Position numbers and translations under genes: made by a program. 64,000 nucleotides of DNA from Natronospirales bacterium (GTDB lineage: Bacteria; Pseudomonadota; Gammaproteobacteria; Natronospirales; REEB76): NCBI GenBank assembly GCA_021816765.1, contig JAKAXB010000004.1, forward strand, positions 124,001 to 188,000, given 5' to 3'. The number at the start of each line of letters is the position of its first letter. Within the stretch, counting starts at the first letter, position 1. The notes under the pieces were generated by a model. That model worked only from the letters and a program-made list of their open reading frames with translations. It was not told the origin of the DNA and searched no databases. Shown piece after piece: positions 35,194 to 44,398 of this stretch.

Positions 35194-36167
35194 GGGTTAT
35201 CGAAGGGATTTCACTCTACCAAACTGCTTTGCGCTCGCTACCCCTGGACCGGGGAAATAACATCCAGGATGTACCGTTCTGCGACGACCAGAGTCAGTTC
35301 CTGCAAGGCTGGTTAACCCTCAGTGGGCAAGACGGTGGCGATATTCTTACAGCTAAAATCGTGCGGGATCCCGCACTGAGTGCTGACAGACACTTGGATG
35401 TTATGTGTCATAACGGCTATGTTATTCGCATTTGGAATTCTGGAAAATTGAACGGTCGACTTGTCTTCGAGAGAATGGTGAACGGAGTCCATGCGCCTCA
35501 GGTCACACGCTTAGTCGTGAAGGGTGTTGGTATAGTATTTTTGTCTGACAAAGATGCTCAGACAGTGCATGTTGATATACAGAATTATCATATGCTTGTA
35601 TTGCATGGTCCTCCTAATTCCGGGTGGGGGTTATCTGTGATTGTGACGCCAGGCCAGACATTGTGGCTGGTACCCGTGGAAAGCTACTTTGGCGAGTACC
35701 GCTATACATTGATGAATACGTCAGTGGGCCAGCGCTTCGAGATGTGGCGGGCGGCCTGGCATATGTTTTTGGATCATCCCGTGCTGGGTATCGGTACCGG
35801 AGCATTTTATGAGGACGCGCAGCAGATGGCGCACCGCGGTTTGATCGCTCCTCCGGCCGCGCAGTATGACCATCCCCACAGCGACTATTTCGATGCCCTG
35901 TCGAGCCGCGGAATACTGGGATTGCTGGCGTTGTTCGCATTGCTGGGGGTTCCGGCAATCTACTTCGTGCGTGCCGTGAAAAGCGGCGACGAAACTTCCC
36001 ATGCCGTGGGACTGGCGGGGTTGCTGCTGGTATGCGGGTTCGCCATTTTCGGCCTGACCGACACCGTCTTTATCCATTCCATGAACATCAGTTGGTATGT
36101 GATCTATATTGCCCTGTTCATGGCGCTGCTGAAACCGGATAGTGCAAAAGTGGCTTCAGCGAAGTGA
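34410..36167 (+). CDS. O-antigen ligase / polymerase (WaaL/Wzy_C family), paralogue 1
   Basis: 585 residues from GTG 34410, chosen because AAGGAGCAGGC precedes it and the paralogue at 55296 starts identically. About eight N-terminal membrane segments (to residue 255) are followed by a large soluble, presumably periplasmic loop (about 265-435). The Wzy_C/WaaL motif then reads GQRFEMWRAAWHMFLDHPVL, GIGTGAFY and HPHSDYFDALSSRGILGL, followed by more membrane helices. Enzymes of this family join undecaprenyl-linked glycan to an acceptor. Its loop differs strongly from that of paralogue 2, suggesting a different acceptor or glycan. Confidence 0.87.
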   Translation: MSADNSPVASPASGLLRYAVMVLVLAFPSVCLLVNRGDSIGLGLLALLGFWVGFREGFARTLKREDGYVALAFFAFFVVAVLSYEFGQATYDGFRFLGRDLRFLLIVPVLVLFRRYPPPAKIVFIGLAIGGLLTGAYSLVEFLHAPAAYRAQAETDLPIMFGDLTASIVLMLAAAYGLVVSARKLWLTAGYLFCLLLGLTAVILSGTRGAWVALLLLLPLLFGLLGRVTHKRYLALIVVSLLVLFAGALAISRTDVRSRLSRVIEGISLYQTALRSLPLDRGNNIQDVPFCDDQSQFLQGWLTLSGQDGGDILTAKIVRDPALSADRHLDVMCHNGYVIRIWNSGKLNGRLVFERMVNGVHAPQVTRLVVKGVGIVFLSDKDAQTVHVDIQNYHMLVLHGPPNSGWGLSVIVTPGQTLWLVPVESYFGEYRYTLMNTSVGQRFEMWRAAWHMFLDHPVLGIGTGAFYEDAQQMAHRGLIAPPAAQYDHPHSDYFDALSSRGILGLLALFALLGVPAIYFVRAVKSGDETSHAVGLAGLLLVCGFAIFGLTDTVFIHSMNISWYVIYIALFMALLKPDSAKVASAK

Positions 36168-36360
36168 TTGGGCTCCAGGTATTCTTGCGGGGCGACGGTC
36201 TCGATTGTGATGGGAGCGGCGATATTCGCCGCGATGGATTTCGTAGGAGCGGCGACATTCGCCGCGACTGAAATCTGGTCGCGGTGTATGACACCGCTCC
36301 TACGAAACCACAAACCCAGACCATCACGGTGGAAATCGCCGCTTCTACCATAAAAACCTG
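36168..36360 (+). repeat. REP-like repeats after ligase paralogue 1
   Basis: 36243-36303 is almost the same 61-bp module as in the 161-bp array (compare 9597-9657), with ends GTAGGAGCGG and CCGCTCCTAC. A further unit (GGGAGCGGCGATATTCGCCG) precedes it. The other ligase paralogue is also followed by such repeats. Confidence 0.8.
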
Positions 36361-36409
36361 AAGAACATGTGGCGGCAGTCGTCCAGGCCACAATTCGTGG
36401 CAGGTGCAG

Positions 36410-36697
36410 CTATCCCTGCAAATCAAAGCTGTACACACGACCGTTGCTATTGGGATTGCTGTTGTCAGAGGTAGAGAACAATAGCCGGTTCTGCCAATGG
36501 GAGTAGGCACCGCCGCCAAAGGCCCTGATGCAGAAGTGAAGCGCGTGGGCGGGGGCGAGCGACGTGTCGTCCTCCGGGGTGTGGCGCGGGAATCCGGGAT
36601 GTGGGTCACGCTGGGATGCGATGCGGGTGACGCGCATCCGCCCGTACAAGTGACGCTGGATCAAAGGGCAGGCACCCATCCACATGCGATCCGACAT
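36410..36697 (-). pseudogene. Possible 3' gene remnant, unidentified
   Basis: Minus-strand frame ending at 36410 whose last 40 residues look like a real protein end: FGGGAYSHWQNRLLFSTSDN, then SNPNSNGRVYSFDLQG. The upstream part of the frame (His/Arg/Pro-rich) does not look coding. I suspect the tail of a lost gene facing the ligase, but cannot name it. The stretch 36700-36871 before the asparagine synthase shows no gene. Confidence 0.3.
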
Positions 36698-36871
36698 CCT
36701 GCCGAGGACAGGAGCGTGGCCGGCTTTCGTGTAAAATGCGCGGCTTTGTCAATCCAGAGGGCGCACGGGCCGCCGGCCGGATCGGTCAGCACGATGATTG
36801 ACGCCCGTGGATTGGATGCGCAGGATACCCTCAAGAACCATTATTCTCCGCTTCAATGGGACCAGGCTGAA

Positions 36872-38812
36872 ATGTGCGGGATTGCGGGTATTTACACCTT
36901 TGGTCGGGAGCATGACGGCGCGGAACTGCGCCGCCGGGTCGAGGCGATGGATGCCACGCTGCGGCATCGCGGGCCCGATTCCACCGATACCTGGATTGAT
37001 GCGGAGGCCGGCATCGGTCTGGGGCATACGCGCCTCGCCATTCGTGAGTTGTCCCCGCTCGGCGACCAGCCCATGGTGTCTTCCTGCGGCCGCTTTGTAA
37101 TTGTGTACAACGGCGAGGTCTATTCCAACGCGGAACTCGCCGCCGATCTTGCGGGCACCGGCCGTCATTTGAAGGGGCATTCCGACACCGAGGCCATGCT
37201 CGAAGCCTGCGCCGAATGGGGCGTCGAACGCTCGGTTACCCGATTCATCGGCATGTTTGCCTTCGCGCTGTTCGACAGGAAGGAACGCGAACTCTATTTG
37301 GTGCGGGATCGTCTGGGGAAGAAGCCGCTCTACTGGGGCATTCTCGGCGGACGCCTGTTGTTCGGTTCGGAGTTGAAAGCGCTCCGCGCCGTCGGCGGCT
37401 GGACTCCGGAATTGGATCGCAACGCGCTTGCCTCATTCCTGCGGCACGATTACATTCCCGCGCCGCACACCATATATAAGGGTGTGCAAAAGCTGGAACC
37501 CGGTTGCCTGTTGCGCGTCGGCCCCGATGGATCTCCAAAGATCAGCAGGTACTGGGACGCGCGGGTCATGGTGGAATCGGGCATCCGCAATCCCGCCCAG
37601 GGTAACGAACACGAATTGGTTGACGAGTTCGATGTCCTGCTGCGTGATGCGGTGAAGCGGCGCATGGTATCCGACGTGCCGCTGGGCAGTCTGCTGTCCG
37701 GCGGAGTGGACTCCTCCCTCATTACCGCACTCATGGCGGAACAGAGCCGCCAGCCCATCAACACGTTTTCCATCGGATTCCAGGAAAGCGAGTACAACGA
37801 GGCGCCCTATGCCAAGCAGATCGCGCAACATCTGCATACCCATCACACCGAGCTTTATGTGGAGCCGGTGCACGCCCTGGAAATAATCCCCAAGTTACCG
37901 TACTGGTATGATGAGCCGTTCGCGGATTCTTCGCAGATACCCACCATACTGGTGTGCGAACTGACCCGGAAGTATGTGACCGTGGTGCTGTCCGGCGACG
38001 GCGGAGACGAGGTGTTTGCGGGGTATGGACGGTACCAGACCGGCTTGAACCTGTGGGGCAGGGCAGACGCCGCACCCACACCCATACGAAATGCCCTGGC
38101 CGGGGTTTTACTCCGTGTGCCGCCGGCACTGCTGAACAAGTGTCTGGCGCGGATTCCGGGGCGAAAATATTCAACACAACGCGGAACCAAATTGCACGAA
38201 GCCGCCAGGGCCATACTCCGGCAAGACCCCGACGCCATGTACCGCCAGATGATGAGCCATTGGGACGAACCGAACGCCATGGTGAGGCAGGCCGGTGAAA
38301 CCCAAGGTATTCTGTGGGACAGGACAGTGGCCCGCTCGATTCCCAATCTGCTGGATCGCATGCAGTTCTATGACTCGGTTACCTACCTGCCCGACGACAT
38401 CCTGGTCAAGGTGGACCGCGCCGGCATGAGCGTCTCGCTGGAAGCGCGCTCCCCGCTCCTGGATCATCGTGTCTTCGAGCAGGCGTGGCGTCTGCCTCGA
38501 CGCATGAAATTCCGCAATGGCGAGACCAAGTGGATCTTGCGTCAGTCCCTGTATAAGCGCGTACCGCGTCAGTTGATCGAGCGTCCGAAGATGGGTTTCG
38601 GTGTGCCGATTGACCACTGGCTGCGCGGACCGATACGCGACTGGGCAGAGAACCTGCTGGATGAGAAGCGTTTGACATCACAGGGTCTGCTCGATCCCGC
38701 TCCTGTCCGCGAACGCTGGAAAGCCCATCTGCAAGGCGCCAACTGGGCCTATCCGTTGTGGAATGTACTCATGTTGCAAGCGTGGCTTGACGCCAATCCG
38801 GGAGTCTCATGA
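36872..38812 (+). CDS. asnB: Asparagine synthase (glutamine-hydrolysing), glycan-locus type
   Basis: 646 residues from ATG 36872, which places the nucleophilic Cys at position 2 (MCGIAGIYTF); the open frame upstream is not coding. LRHRGPDSTDTWI and VYNGEVYSNAEL mark the glutaminase domain, and SGGVDSSLITALMAEQ (from about 276) plus LSGDGGDEVFAGYGRYQ the synthetase domain. It overlaps the ABC permease by four bases, so it leads the export operon. With UDP-uronic-acid enzymes at 51221-53559, amidation of a uronic acid is plausible. It is distinct from the copy at 24200. Confidence 0.92.
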   Translation: MCGIAGIYTFGREHDGAELRRRVEAMDATLRHRGPDSTDTWIDAEAGIGLGHTRLAIRELSPLGDQPMVSSCGRFVIVYNGEVYSNAELAADLAGTGRHLKGHSDTEAMLEACAEWGVERSVTRFIGMFAFALFDRKERELYLVRDRLGKKPLYWGILGGRLLFGSELKALRAVGGWTPELDRNALASFLRHDYIPAPHTIYKGVQKLEPGCLLRVGPDGSPKISRYWDARVMVESGIRNPAQGNEHELVDEFDVLLRDAVKRRMVSDVPLGSLLSGGVDSSLITALMAEQSRQPINTFSIGFQESEYNEAPYAKQIAQHLHTHHTELYVEPVHALEIIPKLPYWYDEPFADSSQIPTILVCELTRKYVTVVLSGDGGDEVFAGYGRYQTGLNLWGRADAAPTPIRNALAGVLLRVPPALLNKCLARIPGRKYSTQRGTKLHEAARAILRQDPDAMYRQMMSHWDEPNAMVRQAGETQGILWDRTVARSIPNLLDRMQFYDSVTYLPDDILVKVDRAGMSVSLEARSPLLDHRVFEQAWRLPRRMKFRNGETKWILRQSLYKRVPRQLIERPKMGFGVPIDHWLRGPIRDWAENLLDEKRLTSQGLLDPAPVRERWKAHLQGANWAYPLWNVLMLQAWLDANPGVS

Positions 38813-39612
38813 TAAAAAGCATGATGAAATTCTTACGCGTACTCTACACGCGGCGCGAACTTATAGCGGAGATGGTGCGGCGCGAGTTGCGCGACGAACA
38901 TATGGGTCAAACCATCGGCGCCTTGTGGGCCTTCGGGCAGCCTCTGATTCTCATGTTCATATACATGATTCTGTTTACGTATGTGTTCCCCGCACGCTTC
39001 GGCAGCCAGGCCTCCATGGCGGATTACTCGGCTTGCGTGTTCGGCGGCATCGTACCGTGGTTGACGTTTCAGAATCTGTTATTCCGGGCGCCAGGTATTC
39101 TAAAATATCAGGCAAATCTGGTGAAACAAATCGTATTTCCAATCGAAATTCTTCCCATCAAAACCGCTATTGCAAGTGCGTTGCCCTACTCGGTGGCGCT
39201 GGTTTTCGCTCTCGGCTATTCTGCCTGGCACCGCGACCTGTCGTGGTGGACCCTGGCTATTCCCTGGCTGATTGTCTGCGAACTGGCCGCAATGATCGGT
39301 GTGGCATTTTTACTTTCCGCCACGGCGGTCTTTTTGAAGGACGTGAAAGAGTTCGTGCAGATATTCACCAGCCTGAATCTGTTTGCTCAGCCGGTTCTCT
39401 ATAACCCTTTCATCAAGATCAGATATCTGCATACTATGTTTTATTTCAATCCATTCAGTTATCAGACTTGGTGCTGGCAGGATGCGCTGTTTCGTCCCAC
39501 CGCGCCTCATCTGGTAGCGTGGTTTGTTTATCCTGTGTGCAGCTTTGGCACACTTTTTATTGGTTGGCTTGTGTTTGAGCGTACGCGCAGTTCTTTTGGA
39601 GATGCACTGTGA
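38809..39612 (+). CDS. wzm: ABC-2 type polysaccharide export permease
   Basis: 267 residues, six membrane helices after an N-terminal amphipathic segment (RRELIAEMVRRELRDEHMGQ), as in Wzm/KpsM/TagG-type permeases. PLILMFIYMILFTYVFPARF is TM1 and VYPVCSFGTLFIGWLVFERT the last. It exports a finished polysaccharide across the inner membrane with Wzt. The GTG of the ATPase gene overlaps its stop, so subunits are made together. Confidence 0.93.
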   Translation: MIKSMMKFLRVLYTRRELIAEMVRRELRDEHMGQTIGALWAFGQPLILMFIYMILFTYVFPARFGSQASMADYSACVFGGIVPWLTFQNLLFRAPGILKYQANLVKQIVFPIEILPIKTAIASALPYSVALVFALGYSAWHRDLSWWTLAIPWLIVCELAAMIGVAFLLSATAVFLKDVKEFVQIFTSLNLFAQPVLYNPFIKIRYLHTMFYFNPFSYQTWCWQDALFRPTAPHLVAWFVYPVCSFGTLFIGWLVFERTRSSFGDAL

Positions 39613-40976
39613 GTGACGCACCCATCGCCATCCTGGCGCGCAACCTGAGTAAGATATATCGCATCTATAAAACACCTCTGGATGCGGTGAAGGAAGCCAT
39701 CACCGGGAAACCCCGGCATGTGCAACGTGTGGCACTCAACCGCATCAATCTTGAGGTCCGGCGCGGAGAAATCGTCGGCATCATGGGCCGCAACGGCGCC
39801 GGCAAGAGCACCCTGCTGAAATTGATTGCCGGCACCCTGGAGCGCACCGAGGGGCACCTGGATGTGCGCGGCCGCATTACCGCGATTCTCGAACTCGGCA
39901 GTGGGTTTCACCCTGATTACACCGGCCGCGAGAACATCTATATGGGTGGCATGTGCTTGGGCATGAGCAAACGGGAAGTGGATTCCAAGTTGGAATCCAT
40001 CATCGAGTTCAGCGAATTACGGGATGTCATAGACCAGCCGTTCAAGACTTACTCCACCGGTATGCAGGCGCGGCTCACATTCAGCGTGGCCATCAGTGTG
40101 GACCCGGATGTTTTGATCGTGGATGAGGCGCTGTCGGTGGGTGATGCACGCTTCCAGCTCAAGTGCTTTACGCGTCTGCAACAGTTGCGTGAGAAGTCCA
40201 CCACCATACTGTTGGTGTCCCATGACACCAACACCATGACCACACTGTGCGATCGCGCGCTGATTCTCGAGGGCGGGCAGGTGTATGGGGAGGGTAATGC
40301 CAAGCAGATGTCCATTGTCTATCACAATTTACTGTTTGGTGAAAAAAAGTCCACCGCGAAACTGAAAAAATCAGCTAAGAAGTCTCTTCAAACCGTTAGC
40401 GAGCCGAAAACTGCGGATAAGATCGCGGCGTCGGTATCAGCATTAGCCGAACAGTTGCCGGTAGATACAGCACAGGCGACGCAGGTGTCGCCGCCGGGTG
40501 CAACCTTAAGATACGGATCGGGCGAGGCCCAGCTTGTGGACTGGGGGATATTGGATGGCGGCGGGCAACGCTGCCAGGTCATCGAGTCCGGTAAAGCCTG
40601 TCGTATCTATATGATCCTGGATTGTGAGCAGGATATTGATGATTTGTCCTGCGGCTTTAACATCAAGGACCGGCGCGGCACGATATTATGGGGGGTGACT
40701 AACTTGACCCAGAAGCAGCCGCCCTACAAAGCACGCGCCGGTTCGCGGCTCACCATCGCCGCCGATTGCATCATGTGGCTGTCAGCGGGTGATTATTTCG
40801 TAACACTGGGTACCGCGCATCTGACCGATGGCGTGAAGATAGACTTTGCGGAGGACGCCATCGGATTCAAGGTAGTCGGGCCCGAAGGCATATTTACGAC
40901 CTCAACGGTAAACCTGCAAACCGCATTCAGTATCGAGTGTGAAACCGCTGGAGTTGGGAGCACTGCTGAAGCATGA
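39609..40976 (+). CDS. wzt: ABC-type polysaccharide export ATPase with C-terminal carbohydrate-binding domain
   Basis: 455 residues. The ATPase domain (1-240) has GRNGAGKSTLL (Walker A), YSTGMQARLTFSVA (signature) and VLIVDEALSVGD (Walker B). A Lys/Ala linker (about 245-295) leads to a beta-rich C-terminal domain (about 300-440) of the Wzt_C type, with LDCEQDIDDLSCGFNIKDRR and TILWGVTNL. In O8/O9a-type systems that domain recognises a modified chain end before export. Methyltransferase genes follow directly, in keeping with a methyl cap. Confidence 0.93.
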   Translation: MSDAPIAILARNLSKIYRIYKTPLDAVKEAITGKPRHVQRVALNRINLEVRRGEIVGIMGRNGAGKSTLLKLIAGTLERTEGHLDVRGRITAILELGSGFHPDYTGRENIYMGGMCLGMSKREVDSKLESIIEFSELRDVIDQPFKTYSTGMQARLTFSVAISVDPDVLIVDEALSVGDARFQLKCFTRLQQLREKSTTILLVSHDTNTMTTLCDRALILEGGQVYGEGNAKQMSIVYHNLLFGEKKSTAKLKKSAKKSLQTVSEPKTADKIAASVSALAEQLPVDTAQATQVSPPGATLRYGSGEAQLVDWGILDGGGQRCQVIESGKACRIYMILDCEQDIDDLSCGFNIKDRRGTILWGVTNLTQKQPPYKARAGSRLTIAADCIMWLSAGDYFVTLGTAHLTDGVKIDFAEDAIGFKVVGPEGIFTTSTVNLQTAFSIECETAGVGSTAEA

Positions 40977-41872
40977 GACATCTCCTTCACTGGTTCGGCG
41001 CCGCACCGGATAAAGAACCAGCATTCACAGAGGACAAGCATAATGTGTCGGTAGCTAATTCCACAGCGACCGCACATGTGCATTCGGAGCGCGTCATGTC
41101 TCTCGTAAGCGAGTTGCGGAAATTTGCGCCTCAGCAAACAGAGAATTTGCTCTCTCAGATGGTCACAGCTCTCCGCAGCGATGCCACGGAAACCGATCGC
41201 TATAACGCCGCCGAGGCTCTGAGCACGGCGGTGTATCCCAAGTTCAAATTCAGCGAGTTCGGCCGTCTGTTTCTTGAGGATCAGGCATTCCTGAGCTATT
41301 ACGAACGGTTCATGGATGCCGGTAACTGGCATTCGCTGGACCGCAAATACACCCTCGATCAGTTGTTGAAGGTTGCCCTGACGGCTCCGGGTGATTTTGT
41401 CGAGTGTGGCGTTTACAAAGGCATGACCGCTTATCTTATGTGTCAGGCACTACAAGGCAAGGACAAAAAGGTGCACCTGTTCGATTCATTTGCGGGGTTG
41501 TCTGCACCAGGCGAGTTGGATGGCAGCTATTGGGTGGCGGGAGCATTGAGCGCGCCTGAGTCGGTGCTCCGGGAGACGCTGGGGGAATTTGACAATTACC
41601 GCGTTTATCGTGGCTGGATTCCGGAGCGTTTTGAGGAGGTCGCCGGGAACAAATTCAGTCTTGTCCATGTTGACGTGGATTTATATCAACCGACACGCGA
41701 CGCCCTCGAGTTCTTCTATCCCCGTACATCCCGGGGCGGTATCATCCTGATGGATGACTACGGGTTCATCACCTGTCCGGGAGCGAAGCGTGCGGCGGAT
41801 GAATTCTTTGCCAGCAAGCCCGAACCCATACTTATGCTGACCACAGGTCAGGCATTGGTGATCAGGCAATGA
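40973..41872 (+). CDS. TylF/MycF-like O-methyltransferase
   Basis: 299 residues. GDFVECGVYKGMTAYLMCQA (motif I), KKVHLFDSFAGLSAPGELDG and LVHVDVDLYQPTRDALEFFY with IILMDDYGF are the signatures of macrocin-type methyltransferases, which methylate sugar hydroxyls using Mg2+. An N-terminal helical extension (1-110) is family-like but longer than usual. It overlaps wzt by four bases and the next methyltransferase by four, so it is likely part of chain-end or repeat-unit methylation for the ABC pathway. Confidence 0.88.
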   Translation: MRHLLHWFGAAPDKEPAFTEDKHNVSVANSTATAHVHSERVMSLVSELRKFAPQQTENLLSQMVTALRSDATETDRYNAAEALSTAVYPKFKFSEFGRLFLEDQAFLSYYERFMDAGNWHSLDRKYTLDQLLKVALTAPGDFVECGVYKGMTAYLMCQALQGKDKKVHLFDSFAGLSAPGELDGSYWVAGALSAPESVLRETLGEFDNYRVYRGWIPERFEEVAGNKFSLVHVDVDLYQPTRDALEFFYPRTSRGGIILMDDYGFITCPGAKRAADEFFASKPEPILMLTTGQALVIRQ

Positions 41873-42756
41873 TTAGCAGAGCCGGCGGGAAGCCGCTGCA
41901 GATCGCGAAGGGCGCAATGCCCCGGCAAGCCGCTGCGCGGGCAAGAATCATAACCTGGTTTACAAGGTTTCTTGATCGTCTGTGGTTTTCCCCACATGAT
42001 CCGACCAGGCCTGCGCGCCTGCAATGGACGCCCGAACTGATGGAGCAATTTTGGAATGGTATCGCCAGAACACGTTTGGTTGAACTCAACTTTTCGCGCC
42101 TGGGCGGGAAAGCCTTGATTGCAGCCATCGCCCATGTGCTGCCCAAGGATGGGCGCATCCTCGATTTCGGTGCGGGGGATGGAGATTTGATTGAGCTTAT
42201 GTGCGCGCGCGGCCTGCACGTTGCGGCTTATGAGCCTTCCGAGGGCCGCAACCAGAACCTGCAAAAGAGGGTGGCTGGCCATCCCAACTTCTTGGGTACA
42301 GTCAACACTGAGTCCAGCGAGTCGTTTGACGTGGTCATGCTGGTGGAGGTGATCGAACACATATTGGAAGAGCAATTAGACAACACGCTGCAATTGCTCG
42401 CACGCTTTACCCGGCTAGGCGGAACCTTGATCGTTTCAACACCGAACAATGAGGATCTGGATCTAAGCATGGCGTACTGCCCTGTCAGCAATACCTTGTT
42501 CCATCGCTGGCAGCACGTGCGCTCTTTTACCGCTGAATCTCTGGCGTCGCTGCTGACCCGATACGGTTTTGAGGAGATCGCAACCCATCAACTGGAATAC
42601 AGGGATGATCTGTTCCTGCCCTATGACGATATCTGGGGGTCGCCGGAAACAGCGGCATTGCCACCGCATATCGCGGAGCTACGGGCCAACCGACCCACAT
42701 ACGCAGGATCGGGAATGGGTCTGGTTTACGTTGGCCGCCGGTCAAATTCCAGATGA
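41869..42756 (+). CDS. Class I SAM-dependent methyltransferase
   Basis: 295 residues. GRILDFGAGDGDLIELMCAR (motif I), AAYEPSEGRNQNLQ and VVMLVEVIEHILEEQLDNTL follow the UbiG/Methyltransf_11 pattern. RLGGTLIVSTPNNEDLDL and an HVRSFTAESLASLLTRYGFE block are common in glycan-locus members. It is translationally coupled to the TylF-like gene. The frame of the next gene overlaps it in another phase, but that gene is best started after this stop. Confidence 0.82.
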   Translation: MISRAGGKPLQIAKGAMPRQAAARARIITWFTRFLDRLWFSPHDPTRPARLQWTPELMEQFWNGIARTRLVELNFSRLGGKALIAAIAHVLPKDGRILDFGAGDGDLIELMCARGLHVAAYEPSEGRNQNLQKRVAGHPNFLGTVNTESSESFDVVMLVEVIEHILEEQLDNTLQLLARFTRLGGTLIVSTPNNEDLDLSMAYCPVSNTLFHRWQHVRSFTAESLASLLTRYGFEEIATHQLEYRDDLFLPYDDIWGSPETAALPPHIAELRANRPTYAGSGMGLVYVGRRSNSR

Positions 42757-42787
42757 GATTGCGCGAAGAAGAACAGGATGCGAAAAC

Positions 42788-44398
42788 TTGAATAAGTTTA
42801 CAAGAGACACGAAAGACTTCGTTAAGAAAATCTCTGGTCGTTATTATGAGCCCTGGATACGACGGCCACTGATTACCTTGCGGTCGTTGAAATACTACTT
42901 GGTCAAAATAGTCCTACGGCCGCAGCTCATCCTACGCTCGCTTATGCATCGCATGGGTAAGTGCATTGCGGAAATTCCGGGATCCTTGCAGTTACGGATT
43001 CAGGCTTATCTCGGCAAACCGCGTTGGCACCCGTTGCGTCTGCTGGTATGCCCGATGCTGGAGACAATAGTGCACGCACTGGAGAGCCGCTATCGGAGAT
43101 ATTTCCTGCAGTTTGGGGCGGCTGTAGCGAGGTTGCCGCAGACGGCGACGGACTATGATGGCTTGTTGCTGGTGAGTGGTACCTTGGGGCCCGGGGGGTC
43201 AGAACGGCAGACCGTATTGACGACGCTGGGACTCACCCGTCGCGGACTCCAGTCCGTCAGACTTGCAGTGTGCTATCTACGATCAGAATACGAGCGGTTT
43301 TATCAGCACAAGCTGGAAACCACGGGCATGCCGTTCACCGAATTCAATCGCGATACTTCGAAGGATGACAGCGAGGACTTGAGAGAATTGCTGCGGGCAG
43401 TGAGCTGGCTACCCGCTGAATTGCATGACGTGGCTGATTACGCGCGTACCCTTGCAGCACAACGCCCGCAGCTCGTGCATCTGTGGCTGGATGAAGTGAA
43501 CATCAAAGGCGGCCTGGCGGCCGTAGCTGCCGGCGTGCCCCGCATTGTGCTCAGCGGCCGTAATTTACCGCCTAACAATTTTATCTTTTACCAATCTTAC
43601 ATGCGTGCGGGTTATGGTTGGCTGCTACGGCAGCCGGGGGTGACACTCATCAACAACAGCGCGGCGGGAGCACGAGCCTATGAGCGATGGCTTGGGTTGC
43701 CGAAGGGCAGCATCCGCGTGGTGCACAATGGGTTTGATTTCGATGAGCGGCTGCTGGCTGCTTGTCGTGATGGGCGGGCAGAGTATCGTGAGCGCCACGG
43801 AATTCCCCTGAAGGCACCCATGGTGGGGACGGTAATACGGCTCAGTGAGGAGAAACGGCCGTTGCTGTGGGCGGAGATTGCCGCCCGCATTGGGCGTGTC
43901 ATACCTGAGGCCCATTTTCTCGTGGTGGGCGACGGCCCCCTGCGAGCAGAACTTGAGGCGAGAGCGGCCCGCCCTGATCTGGCGGGGCGGTTGCATGTGA
44001 TCGGCTTGGAGAAACAGCCGCTGGCTGCCATGGCCGCCATGGATCTGTTTCTGCTGAGTTCCCGGGGCGAAGGCTTGCCTAACGTGCTGGTTGAAGCGCA
44101 ATCACTTGGCGTGCCGGTCGTGACCACCCGTGCGGGTGGTGCTTCCGAGACGTTGGAGGATGGGCGCACGGGGTGGGTATTGCGGAATGACAAGCCGGAT
44201 GCTGTCGCAGCAGTGATTACCCGGCTGTTGGCCGATACGCAATGGCTCGCACAGGCAGGTCTCGCCGGCAGGGATTTTGTTCACAGCCGTTTCGGGCTGG
44301 AGCGCATGCTGGATGAGACGCTGGAGGTCTATGGCGCCGGAACCCAAAGAACTGCAATTGAGGGGGAACCTGTCCTTTCGGAGGGGGCGGCGTCATGA
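42788..44398 (+). CDS. Family 4 glycosyltransferase with N-terminal helical extension
   Basis: 536 residues from TTG 42788, which has AGGA at 9-base spacing and avoids overlapping the upstream methyltransferase. Residues 1-125 are basic and helical with no family match. From about 130 the GT-B fold begins GTLGPGGSERQTVLTTLGLT, then HLWLDEVNIKGGLAAVAAGV. The C-terminal domain has GTVIRLSEEKRPLLWAEIAA, VVGDGPLRAELEARA and SRGEGLPNVLVEAQSLGVPV. It is a paralogue of the enzyme at 47236, which shares the layout. Its stop overlaps the next methyltransferase. Confidence 0.83.
   Translation: MNKFTRDTKDFVKKISGRYYEPWIRRPLITLRSLKYYLVKIVLRPQLILRSLMHRMGKCIAEIPGSLQLRIQAYLGKPRWHPLRLLVCPMLETIVHALESRYRRYFLQFGAAVARLPQTATDYDGLLLVSGTLGPGGSERQTVLTTLGLTRRGLQSVRLAVCYLRSEYERFYQHKLETTGMPFTEFNRDTSKDDSEDLRELLRAVSWLPAELHDVADYARTLAAQRPQLVHLWLDEVNIKGGLAAVAAGVPRIVLSGRNLPPNNFIFYQSYMRAGYGWLLRQPGVTLINNSAAGARAYERWLGLPKGSIRVVHNGFDFDERLLAACRDGRAEYRERHGIPLKAPMVGTVIRLSEEKRPLLWAEIAARIGRVIPEAHFLVVGDGPLRAELEARAARPDLAGRLHVIGLEKQPLAAMAAMDLFLLSSRGEGLPNVLVEAQSLGVPVVTTRAGGASETLEDGRTGWVLRNDKPDAVAAVITRLLADTQWLAQAGLAGRDFVHSRFGLERMLDETLEVYGAGTQRTAIEGEPVLSEGAAS

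Noticed and set aside
42569-42787. Long N-terminal extension of the GT4 gene
   Set aside because: This part overlaps the upstream methyltransferase and reads as its out-of-frame shadow; TTG 42788 has a good ribosome binding site.
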